Shown here one piece after another: positions 43,415-51,277 of a stretch of 64,000 nt of DNA. Position numbers and translations under genes: made by a program. The stretch is from Pareuzebyella sediminis (lineage in GTDB: Bacteria > Bacteroidota > Bacteroidia > Flavobacteriales > Flavobacteriaceae). The notes under the pieces are model-generated. The model saw only the letters and a program-made list of their open reading frames with translations. It had not been told where the DNA came from and did not search any database. The DNA lies in NCBI RefSeq assembly GCF_008367235.1, contig NZ_VTZS01000002.1, positions 186,001 through 250,000 of the forward strand. Direction: 5' to 3'. The stretch's first letter is position 1. Every line of letters starts with the position of its first letter.

Positions 43415-43438
43415 TAACATGACGATATGTTACATTTG
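43415..43438 (+). promoter_or_regulatory. bioF promoter with overlapping inverted repeat
   Basis: TACATTTG (43431-43438) matches TAnnTTTG and ends only five bases before ATG 43444, so the transcript is nearly leaderless. TAACAT-N6-ATGTTA (43415-43432) is a perfect 6-bp inverted repeat whose right arm enters the -7 box; a repressor bound there would block transcription (inference). No such repeat is seen before bioA or bioB. Confidence 0.5.
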
Positions 43439-43443
43439 CCACT

Positions 43444-44631
43444 ATGGATGACCTACCAAAAAAATTGAGGGAAAGATTGTCAGCGAGGTCTGCAAAAGGA
43501 CTTTTAAGGTCGCTTCCGGGCATCGAAGACTTGATAGATTTTTCTTCCAATGATTATTTGGGTCTTTCCAATATTTCCAAAATAGCCGAAATGGCCGCTG
43601 TTTTATTGGAGGAAAAGGGTTTGGGGCAGGGTGCGACCGGTTCCCGACTGATATCAGGTAATCACTCTCTTTATGCCAAACTTGAAGAAACCCTGGCTAC
43701 TGTTCATAAAAGTGAATCGGCCTTGGTTTTCAATTCGGGCTATGACGCCAATATCGGATTTTTCAGTGCGGTACCGCAACATGGTGATGTTATTTTGTAC
43801 GATGAATATATTCATGCTAGTATTCGGGACGGTATTCAGCTGGCCAAAGCAAAAAGCTATAAGTTCTCCCATAACGACGCTTATGATATGCAAGAAATAG
43901 TGGTGCGTTTGAGGGAGCGTGGGCAAATGAATAGTGGTACTGAAGTTTATGTAGTTACCGAATCGGTATTCTCTATGGACGGTGATTCACCCTACCTAAA
44001 GGTATTTGCCGATAATTGCCGCGAACAAGGGTTTCATTTGGTTGTTGATGAGGCACATGCCATTGGGGTGTTGGGCAATAATGGAACAGGGCTCGTTCAG
44101 AAGCTCGATTTGGAAACTCAAGTCTTTGCGCGTATCGTCACCTTTGGAAAGGCCATAGGAAGTCATGGGGCGGCCGTATTAGGAGGAAAGTCATTAAGGG
44201 ACTATCTGATCAACTTTGCCCGTAGTTTTATCTATACGACGGGCTTGCCGCCACATTCCATTGCTGCGACACTGGCATCCTACAATTATCTTGTGTCGAG
44301 CGGGCGGGAATTAAATCGATTAAGGCGAAATATTGATCTTTTCAATTCGGAAATCGAAAGGCTTCAATTTAATGAGGCCGGGAATGGAGCTGCACAAGTG
44401 CTTTTTTTACCCAGTAGTTCGGCTATTCATTCCTGTATCATTCCTGGAAACCTAAAGGTTCGTTCGATTGCTTTTAAAATTAGGGCAGAGGGTTTTGACG
44501 TCAGGGCCATCATGGCCCCTACGGTACCGGAGGGTCGGGAGCGCCTGCGATTTTGTCTTCATAGTTTCAATTCAAAAGAAGAAATTGTACGGGTTTTGCA
44601 ATTATTGGCTATTTTTACCAAAGAGGTATAA
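43444..44631 (+). CDS. bioF: 8-amino-7-oxononanoate synthase BioF
   Basis: A 395-residue PLP enzyme of the alpha-oxoamine synthase family that joins pimeloyl thioester and alanine, the first committed biotin step. FSSNDYLGLS, GATGSRLISG, VDEAHAIGVLG and the PLP lysine in TFGKAIGSHGA (Lys 236) are intact. The N-terminus (MDDLPKKLRERLSARSAK) is a little short for the family but no other start exists. It heads the bioF-DUF2007-bioD unit. Confidence 0.97.
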   Translation: MDDLPKKLRERLSARSAKGLLRSLPGIEDLIDFSSNDYLGLSNISKIAEMAAVLLEEKGLGQGATGSRLISGNHSLYAKLEETLATVHKSESALVFNSGYDANIGFFSAVPQHGDVILYDEYIHASIRDGIQLAKAKSYKFSHNDAYDMQEIVVRLRERGQMNSGTEVYVVTESVFSMDGDSPYLKVFADNCREQGFHLVVDEAHAIGVLGNNGTGLVQKLDLETQVFARIVTFGKAIGSHGAAVLGGKSLRDYLINFARSFIYTTGLPPHSIAATLASYNYLVSSGRELNRLRRNIDLFNSEIERLQFNEAGNGAAQVLFLPSSSAIHSCIIPGNLKVRSIAFKIRAEGFDVRAIMAPTVPEGRERLRFCLHSFNSKEEIVRVLQLLAIFTKEV

Positions 44632-44645
44632 CTAATTACATCGGT

Positions 44646-45089
44646 TTGGTCGTACGATATCTTGAACATATAAATAACAAAGAGATTTTTAGTACGGTTG
44701 CTACTTTTCAATATTCCACGGAGGCACAGATCGTAAAGGGTCGTTTGGAAGCTGAAGGGATACGGGTTTTTGTTTCCGATAACCTTACTATCGATACAGA
44801 CCCTCTAGTAAGCAATGCTATCGGAGGGGTCAAACTAAAGGTGCATTCCGAGGATAAGGCGGAGGCCATGAAAATATTAAGGTCGATCAGTAGGTACTCC
44901 ATTGATGATACCGGCAAGGAGATTACCTGCCCGAGTTGTAATAGTAATCAGATCGATTACTTTACCGGAATCGAGGATTTTAAATCATTGGTTTCCTTTT
45001 TAGTGGGATTTTTACTCGGGGTATTGCCTTTTTATACCGCATATAAATATCGATGTGAAAATTGTAAAAACAAGTTCAATATAGCATGA
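44646..45089 (+). CDS. DUF2007-type protein with zinc ribbon and membrane segment
   Basis: A 147-residue protein between bioF and bioD. The N-terminal part (VATFQYSTEAQIVKGRLEAE, with NAIGGVKLKVHSED) is the DUF2007 'putative prokaryotic signal transducing' domain. A zinc ribbon follows with CPSC (Cys 95, 98) and CENC (Cys 137, 140), and between them lies one hydrophobic helix (about 113-132). The only nearby initiator is TTG at 44646, with no in-frame ATG before residue 75; the start is uncertain. Its last 4 bases overlap bioD as ATGA. The role in biotin synthesis is unknown. Confidence 0.8.
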   Translation: MVVRYLEHINNKEIFSTVATFQYSTEAQIVKGRLEAEGIRVFVSDNLTIDTDPLVSNAIGGVKLKVHSEDKAEAMKILRSISRYSIDDTGKEITCPSCNSNQIDYFTGIEDFKSLVSFLVGFLLGVLPFYTAYKYRCENCKNKFNIA

Positions 45090-45703
45090 AGCAAATTTTC
45101 GTAACCGGAATATCAACTGGAGTAGGTAAGACTATTGCCTCCGCAATTATGGCTGAAGCCCTTGAGGCGGATTACTGGAAACCTGTTCAAGCCGGCGATT
45201 TGGACCATACCGATAGCGATAGGGTCAAAAACCTTATTTCGAACCCCAAAACCGTTATTCATGACAGCAGTTACAAATTAACTTCTCCCATGAGTCCCCA
45301 TGCCGCAGCAGAGATTGATGGTATTGTCATCGATCGTGATGAAATTCGTGAGCCAAATACCGATAATTCACTGATTATCGAAGGTTGTGGAGGCCTTTTG
45401 GTACCCTTTAATGAAAGTGATACGGTGCTCGATATTATCATGCCGACTTATCAAGTTATTGTCGTGTCAAGACATTATTTAGGAAGTATCAACCATTCCT
45501 TGTTGACCATATACTGGCTGCAACAAAAGGGTTATGACGTATCCGTGCTTTTTAGTGGCAATCCTAACCCACATACCGAAAATATTATACTTCACAAGAC
45601 CGGTGTTTCACTTATCGGTCGTATAGAGGAAGAAGAACAGTTTGATAAGGCCATCGTAAAGAAGTATGCCGATCGGCTCGCACCCGTTTTAAAAACCCTT
45701 TAA
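45086..45703 (+). CDS. bioD: ATP-dependent dethiobiotin synthetase BioD
   Basis: A 205-residue enzyme that closes the ureido ring of dethiobiotin from DAPA, CO2 and ATP. Walker A lies in VTGISTGVGKTIASAI near the N-terminus; YWKPVQAGD, SPHAAAEIDG and EGCGGLLVPF are family motifs. Somewhat shorter than E. coli BioD (about 224). It is translationally coupled to the DUF2007 gene and is the last gene of the bioF unit. Confidence 0.96.
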   Translation: MKQIFVTGISTGVGKTIASAIMAEALEADYWKPVQAGDLDHTDSDRVKNLISNPKTVIHDSSYKLTSPMSPHAAAEIDGIVIDRDEIREPNTDNSLIIEGCGGLLVPFNESDTVLDIIMPTYQVIVVSRHYLGSINHSLLTIYWLQQKGYDVSVLFSGNPNPHTENIILHKTGVSLIGRIEEEEQFDKAIVKKYADRLAPVLKTL

Positions 45704-45745
45704 AAATGGAAAATCTACTGTATTGGTAAAGTATGGCCCTATGGC

Positions 45746-47368
45746 TTACTCTATTCTGACCAAAGCCAGGTTGATATCTCCAATGGTAAATGAATAAAGG
45801 GGCTGCCGCCCTTCTAAATTGACCACATTAAAGATATAGTATCCTTGTATTTCGCATTGTTGCGTCTTTTCAACCAATTTTTTTCGCCATAGTTCAAGGT
45901 ATGCTGCGGTTTCGTAAAAACGAAAAGGCACTTGGTCGTGATTCCTTATATGCTCTTGGGAAAAAACATAGAGGGGTTCTTGGTCGCCTGTAATGGCCCT
46001 AATTTCTTGGGCAAACATTTTATGGGGCGCGCTTGATGAGTTGACTGCTTTCATAGGAAGTGCAACCTGATCGAAAACCAAGCGACAGATAATAATAAAA
46101 TTGATAATAAAGAGATGTCTAGCATAGCCAACGGTATTCTTGTGCATAAAGAAAAGCGCCAAAAGTAAAACACCGAAGAATGGCCCCGTATATTTAAGGT
46201 ATGAAAGCGCTTTGAAATAGTCGAGAAAGGGTATAAAGAAACAGGCAAAAGCTGAAAGCATGATCAATATTTGAAAGAAAGTATGGTAACTAGTGTTTTG
46301 CCAGTTTTTATGTCCGAGTTGTAAGAATAATGGGAAGGTCAAAACAGTAATGGCCATGGGGAAAAACATATAGGTGTATCGAATACGTGCACCTGGTGAT
46401 ACAAGGTAGACCAAAAAATTTGCCAAGAAAATAAGACCTAAAAAAACCAAATAGGGCCGAGACCGTTTGTTTTTGAATGCCTCTTTTTTCCAGAAAAAGA
46501 GTAAGAACAGGGTGGCTGGAAACAGCACCCCTAAAAAATTTAAAGGAAAAAGCAATAGGTGGCGTATCAAGCCGCCCCATCCTCTTCCCAATACGGTGCG
46601 TTGGCTGGTCAGACCCCACATTTCCGAAACATAAGCTCCTAAATCTTCGTATTGGCCATACATGTAAAAATATAGGCCAACCACCAAAATTGATACTCCT
46701 GCACATAGTAAATGAGGAATTGACAAAAGTCGTTTCAGGTCCTTTTGGTAATAGAAATAGGTCGTTAGGGTAATGATAACGAAGGCATAAGATGCGAATC
46801 CCTTGGTCAAAAAAGCTAGCGTAATAAAAAAATAGGCACAGCCAAAGAGCAAGTAAAATTGTTTTTTTTGGTAAAAGTGAAAGACGCTGTAAATAGAAAG
46901 CAATACTAGTAGCGAATAAAAAATGTCTATTTCGGCAGTCACCGAAAAATAAAAATACAGATCGGCACTGACCAAATAGTATAGGGCACTGAGTATGCCA
47001 AATCGGTGACTTATATATTTTTTGCCCATAATGTAGGTAATCAGTCCCGTGAGTAGTAACGAGAATGCTGATGGAAAACGAAGGGCGAAGGTGTTAAAAC
47101 CAAAGATCTTGAGACTGCCGGCTAAAATAATATTCCAAAGGGGAGGGTGGTCATAGAATGTTTCGTCGAGTAGGGTGGTAACTATAAAATTGTTGTTCAA
47201 TAGCATTTCCAGGGCGACTAGTGCTCGACGGGGTTCTTCCGCATAGAGAGGGGAAATATGCAGGTTGTAGAAAATAGAAACAATATAAACGACAATGGTA
47301 AAAAAGGCGAGCCGATTAAGATTTTTATCATCGTTTTTAGAGAAAAATACGGTATCCGAAAATTTCAT
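45746..47368 (-). CDS. Glycosyltransferase family 39 (ArnT/PMT-like) membrane protein
   Basis: A 540-residue polytopic protein with about eleven hydrophobic segments. The extracellular first loop carries EEPRRALVALEMLLNNNF and YDHPPLWNIILAGSLKIFGF, the acidic and DHPP signature of ArnT/PMT family transferases that use polyprenyl-phosphate sugars. The C-terminal periplasmic region (FRFYETAAYLELWRKKLVEK) is soluble. The donor and acceptor are unknown; lipid A or an exported glycoprotein would be guesses. It is convergent with bioD and its start lies 75 bases from the divergent bioA start, so it interrupts the biotin genes. Confidence 0.88.
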   Translation of the reverse strand: MKFSDTVFFSKNDDKNLNRLAFFTIVVYIVSIFYNLHISPLYAEEPRRALVALEMLLNNNFIVTTLLDETFYDHPPLWNIILAGSLKIFGFNTFALRFPSAFSLLLTGLITYIMGKKYISHRFGILSALYYLVSADLYFYFSVTAEIDIFYSLLVLLSIYSVFHFYQKKQFYLLFGCAYFFITLAFLTKGFASYAFVIITLTTYFYYQKDLKRLLSIPHLLCAGVSILVVGLYFYMYGQYEDLGAYVSEMWGLTSQRTVLGRGWGGLIRHLLLFPLNFLGVLFPATLFLLFFWKKEAFKNKRSRPYLVFLGLIFLANFLVYLVSPGARIRYTYMFFPMAITVLTFPLFLQLGHKNWQNTSYHTFFQILIMLSAFACFFIPFLDYFKALSYLKYTGPFFGVLLLALFFMHKNTVGYARHLFIINFIIICRLVFDQVALPMKAVNSSSAPHKMFAQEIRAITGDQEPLYVFSQEHIRNHDQVPFRFYETAAYLELWRKKLVEKTQQCEIQGYYIFNVVNLEGRQPLYSFTIGDINLALVRIE

Positions 47369-47406
47369 ATCTTCTTAAATGGACGGCCTCAAAGATCATC
47401 AAAATA

Positions 47407-47439
47407 CTTGATAAAGAACCTATAATTTACGCATCTTTG
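47407..47439 (+). promoter_or_regulatory. Putative bioA promoter
   Basis: CATCTTTG (47432-47439) differs from TAnnTTTG at one base and ends four bases before ATG 47444, as tight as at bioF. CTTG at 47407-47410 lies 21 bases upstream, a plausible imperfect -33 element. The resulting mRNA would again be nearly leaderless. Confidence 0.35.
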
Positions 47440-47443
47440 TAAG

Positions 47444-48745
47444 ATGGGTTCATTTAATTCAGTTGATCATAAAACTAAGGATTGTCTTTCAGAACGAGAT
47501 AAAAAGCATCTTTGGCACCCCTTGACACAACATAAACTACATCCTGATATGTTAGGTATTGTTAGGGCGAAGGGTGCAGTGCTATATGATGAGAACGACA
47601 AGGAATATATAGATGGCATTGCCTCATGGTACACCAGCGTTTATGGTCATTGTAACGATTATATCATTGAACGGGTGAACCAACAGATGCACAGACTTGA
47701 CCAAGTTGTTTTCAGTGGTTTTACCCATGAACCCGCCGTACGTCTTTCCGAAGAACTGATCAAGATATTGCCCGCCAACCAAATGAAATTATTTTTTTCC
47801 GACAATGGGTCCACTGCTACCGAAATAGGTATCAAAATGGCCTTGCAGTATCATTTCAACAAAGGGGAAAGGCGAAATGTGATGCTGGCTTTCGAGGAGG
47901 GATTTCATGGAGATACGTTTGGTGCAATGTCCGTCTCAGGGCTGTCGGTTTACAATGGTCCTTTTGAGGAACATTTTATCGCGGTAGAACGTATTCCCGT
48001 TCCTACAAAGGAAACCGTAGAAAAAATTCTCTGCGATCTAGATAAAAAATTAAAGGAGCATTCTATTGCTGGCTTTATTTACGAACCTTTGGTTCAGGGT
48101 GCTGCCGCTATGAAAATGCATGATGAGCATAGCCTTGACCGTATTCTGAAATTTCTGAAGGAACACAAGGTACTTACCATTGCCGATGAGGTAATGACGG
48201 GTTTTGGAAAAACGGGGAAGCATTTTGCATCGGACTATGTAACCACAAAACCAGACATTATTTGTTTATCCAAAGCGCTTACCGCTGGACTCCTTCCAAT
48301 GGGCATAACTAGTTGTACTGAAGAGGTGTACGAGGCTTTCTATAGTGATAACATCTCAAAAGGACTTTTCCATGGGCATACCTACACAGCAAATCCATTG
48401 GCCTGTGCTGCGGCTTTGGCCGGATTGGAGTTATTACAAACCCCGAGCATGCAGCAAAACATCAAGCGTGTTATGGCATCGCACCAAAAGTTCGATCAAG
48501 AAATCAAGCAGCATCCTAAAGTAGCCCGTACCCGGCAACGCGGTATTATCTATGCTTTGGAACTCAATGTGAAAATGGAACGGTATGGCAATTTACGGGA
48601 CAGATTGTTTGACCATTTTATGGAACAAGGGGTTTTTCTCAGGCCATTGGGCAATACCGTTTATATATTGGCTCCCTATGTTATAACAGATGCCCAATTG
48701 CAAAAAATATATGGAACGATAAGAAGTGCCCTAAATTTTTTATAA
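47444..48745 (+). CDS. bioA: Adenosylmethionine-8-amino-7-oxononanoate aminotransferase BioA
   Basis: A 433-residue class III PLP aminotransferase that converts KAPA to DAPA with S-adenosylmethionine as amino donor. SDNGSTATEIGIKMALQYHF and FHGDTFGAMSVSG are fold motifs, IADEVMTGFGKTGK holds the PLP-contacting Asp, and LSKALTAGLLPMGIT carries the PLP lysine. HLWHPLTQHKLHPD at the N-terminus is typical of BioA. The ketosynthase gene follows by 14 bases. Confidence 0.97.
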   Translation: MGSFNSVDHKTKDCLSERDKKHLWHPLTQHKLHPDMLGIVRAKGAVLYDENDKEYIDGIASWYTSVYGHCNDYIIERVNQQMHRLDQVVFSGFTHEPAVRLSEELIKILPANQMKLFFSDNGSTATEIGIKMALQYHFNKGERRNVMLAFEEGFHGDTFGAMSVSGLSVYNGPFEEHFIAVERIPVPTKETVEKILCDLDKKLKEHSIAGFIYEPLVQGAAAMKMHDEHSLDRILKFLKEHKVLTIADEVMTGFGKTGKHFASDYVTTKPDIICLSKALTAGLLPMGITSCTEEVYEAFYSDNISKGLFHGHTYTANPLACAAALAGLELLQTPSMQQNIKRVMASHQKFDQEIKQHPKVARTRQRGIIYALELNVKMERYGNLRDRLFDHFMEQGVFLRPLGNTVYILAPYVITDAQLQKIYGTIRSALNFL

Positions 48746-48759
48746 GAAAGTACACGAAC

Positions 48760-49959
48760 ATGTTGAAGGAATCAATCTCTATTACCTCGATGGCTTCTAT
48801 CTCCTCTTTAGGAAGTTCTTCAGATGCTATCTGGGATAGCTATAAAAATAAGCGCCATTTCTTAGGCAAACGGCAGTTTGGTAAGGATGAAGAGTGGGCG
48901 GCTACTTTTCAAGAAGCTGTACAAAAGGAAATGCACCTCTTAAGAAACTCGGAGGATAAGTATCAAGATTTGGATCCGTCTGTGCTCTATGCGCTTAATG
49001 TTTCCAGAAAGGCCATAGAGTCATCAGCTTGGGAACCGAATAGTAATTTTGGGATCAATATCGGGTCGTCTCGCGGGGCCACCGCTCTTTTCGAAAAGTA
49101 CCATGAAGCATTTTTAAAAAACAACAGGGCGGCGACTCTCACCTCACCTACCACTACATTGGGAAATATATCTTCTTGGGTCGCACATGATCTGAATTGC
49201 CGAGGACCCGAAATATCGCATTCGATTACCTGTTCAACGGCCTTGCATGCGTTGCTGAACGGTGTTGCCTGGATTCAAAGCGGAATGGTCGACAAGTTTT
49301 TGGTAGGAGGGAGTGAGGCTCCCTTAACCCCTTTCACGATCGCGCAAATGAGAGCCCTGAAGATTTATGCGGATAAACCGAACGAAAATATAGAAAGCGA
49401 CGCTTCACAAAAATACCCCTGTTTAGCCCTTGACTTGACGAAAAAAAGGAACTCCATGGTGCTGGGGGAAGGGGCCGCCGTGGTCTGTTTGGAAAAGGGG
49501 TTACAAGAAAAAGCGTTGGCCTTGATTGAGGGAGTCGGCTACGCCACGGAACCGCTGCAACACAATATTTCGATTTCTGCGGATGCCCTGTGTTTTCAAC
49601 GTTCGATGCGAATGGCCCTTGGCAGTACCGACCCTTCTGAAGTTGACGTTATCGTTATGCACGCTCCTGGGACCATAAAAGGGGACATGTCGGAATATCG
49701 GGCGATAGAAAAAGTGTTCGGGCCTCGAATTCCGGCTTTGACCACCAATAAATGGAAATTGGGGCATACTTTCGGGGCTTCCGGAATGTTAAGCCTAGAA
49801 CTAGCTGTCTTGATGTTGCAGCACCAAGAATTTGTTCCGGTACCTTATGTTGCCCCAACGGGTGCACCGGAGAAACTTTCAAAAGTAATGGTCAATGCCG
49901 TTGGTTTTGGAGGGAATGCGGTGACTGTTTTATTGAGTACAATGCCATCGTATTCGTAG
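48760..49959 (+). CDS. FabF-like beta-ketoacyl synthase encoded in the biotin locus
   Basis: A 399-residue condensing enzyme of the FabF/FabB type. Catalytic Cys 158 in SITCSTALHALLNG, His 301 in VMHAPGTIKGD, Lys 331 and His 336 in TNKWKLGHTFGASG complete the active site; the C-terminal Gly-rich loop is NAVGFGGNAVTVLLS. The first 60 residues are shorter and less alike than in FabF. It follows bioA by 14 bases and is not part of a fatty-acid gene cluster. A role in making or editing the pimeloyl chain is inference; no acyl carrier protein gene is nearby. Confidence 0.85.
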   Translation: MLKESISITSMASISSLGSSSDAIWDSYKNKRHFLGKRQFGKDEEWAATFQEAVQKEMHLLRNSEDKYQDLDPSVLYALNVSRKAIESSAWEPNSNFGINIGSSRGATALFEKYHEAFLKNNRAATLTSPTTTLGNISSWVAHDLNCRGPEISHSITCSTALHALLNGVAWIQSGMVDKFLVGGSEAPLTPFTIAQMRALKIYADKPNENIESDASQKYPCLALDLTKKRNSMVLGEGAAVVCLEKGLQEKALALIEGVGYATEPLQHNISISADALCFQRSMRMALGSTDPSEVDVIVMHAPGTIKGDMSEYRAIEKVFGPRIPALTTNKWKLGHTFGASGMLSLELAVLMLQHQEFVPVPYVAPTGAPEKLSKVMVNAVGFGGNAVTVLLSTMPSYS

Positions 49960-49989
49960 GCCGGAAACAGCAAACACATTGTCTATAAG

Positions 49990-51042
49990 CTACGATTCCG
50001 AAAGCACGTTACGCATCATCTCTTGAATATGTTCATTCCTTAGGAGTCCGTCGTAGGCCATATCAGAGATATGTAGGCCAGGCCCTTCATTGGCCTCAAT
50101 AATGACCGGCCCGTTTGTCGAAATAGCGACATCCCAACCGATTAATCGATCAGGGATGTGCTGTACAGCTTTCTTGACCAAGTCGCAGGCTTCCTTGAAA
50201 TAGGGTATCTCAAACCCTTCAAGTTTAAATTTGCTATCAGGATGCTCGAAAACTTCTTTTCCAGAGTAAAGGGCCAATCGGTACCCCTTTTCCTTAAGAC
50301 GTCCGGAAGGCATATCGATGCCGATAAAAAAGCCTCCGGCACAGGCATTATCGATAATTCTTGACCCTGTGCCGAACCGCATGAAAGCCGAAACAATCTG
50401 AACTTCTTTGGTATCATCAATGTATGTCAGAAACCTAATGGAATTAACTGAACTGTTATGTATTTTTGCAATTTGTGGATGCTGAACAATACATTCCGTA
50501 ATTATAAACCCACCTTTCATAAAATGCTCAAAATGGGCGTCTAGAGTGTCCGCAAAATCTGTTGCCCGCAGTTTGAAAATGCCATCACCTCCGTACAAAG
50601 AATAGGGTCTTACGAATAAGGCGTCCACTTTTCTATCGCTAAAGGTATTTTCAAAGAATTTTAAGAGGTCGGCCTTTGTACCTATTTCATGGCATTTTTC
50701 CTTGTAAAAAAAACGTGAACCGAGATTGTAGGCGACCATTTTAGGGGTTTCGAGCCCATGGCGTTCCAAGTGAAATGCGAACAACAATTTATTCGAGATT
50801 ATTGAAACGTTTTCCGGCTTGTGCAAAACTTTACTGAGTCGTATTAGATTGCCGTACCTTGTTCCTAAGTAATATTTCCAGTTTTTGAATTCTTTCTTAT
50901 AAAGATGCTTTAGATAGAATTTAGGAATTTCTCCCCGCAGATAGGCCAAGATGGCCACCTCCTTACACATCTGAAAAAAGTTTTTTTTATTGCTGTCCCT
51001 TAAAAAAGAAAGTAGACGGTTTTTCTTCTTTAAATTTTCCAT
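49990..51042 (-). CDS. Sugar-transfer-associated ATP-grasp protein
   Basis: A 350-residue soluble protein of the ATP-grasp fold: LFVRPYSLYGGDGIFKL is the ATP-binding region, HNSSVNSIRFLTYIDD and AGGFFIGIDMPSGRL follow, and the closing loop IGWDVAISTNGPVIIEANEG carries metal ligands. Proteins of this 'sugar-transfer associated' or 'TupA-like' ATP-grasp group often lie in polysaccharide loci, acting probably as amino acid or peptide ligases. No such locus is visible here. It is convergent with the ketosynthase gene and separates it from bioB. Confidence 0.85.
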   Translation of the reverse strand: MENLKKKNRLLSFLRDSNKKNFFQMCKEVAILAYLRGEIPKFYLKHLYKKEFKNWKYYLGTRYGNLIRLSKVLHKPENVSIISNKLLFAFHLERHGLETPKMVAYNLGSRFFYKEKCHEIGTKADLLKFFENTFSDRKVDALFVRPYSLYGGDGIFKLRATDFADTLDAHFEHFMKGGFIITECIVQHPQIAKIHNSSVNSIRFLTYIDDTKEVQIVSAFMRFGTGSRIIDNACAGGFFIGIDMPSGRLKEKGYRLALYSGKEVFEHPDSKFKLEGFEIPYFKEACDLVKKAVQHIPDRLIGWDVAISTNGPVIIEANEGPGLHISDMAYDGLLRNEHIQEMMRNVLSES

Positions 51043-51224
51043 CGTCTTTATTGATCTTGCTTCTTATTGTTTGTAGGGGCCAATAAGAGAGCGGAGGTCG
51101 ACATCCTAACATTTTAAATAAATATAAGTGCATGATGCTTAATATGCTAAAAAGATGTACCGATTGTATCATTTCATGGATAAATGACAGGATCATTGTT
51201 GTTCGATGATTTTAAATTAGCTTT

Positions 51225-51256
51225 TTTGGGTGTGAATTATAATTGGTCTATTTTTG
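51225..51256 (+). promoter_or_regulatory. bioB promoter
   Basis: TTTG (51225-51228), a 20-base spacer and TATTTTTG (51249-51256) make the best complete Bacteroidetes promoter in the window. It ends 21 bases before ATG 51278. The 235 bases between bioB and the ATP-grasp gene otherwise hold nothing recognised. Confidence 0.75.
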
Positions 51257-51277
51257 AAAGTGAAATAAATTAAGGGC

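Noticed and set aside
50987-51196. 69-codon minus-strand frame upstream of the ATP-grasp gene
   Set aside because: It overlaps the ATP-grasp start in another frame, has no promoter box and its protein looks like random translated AT-rich DNA.
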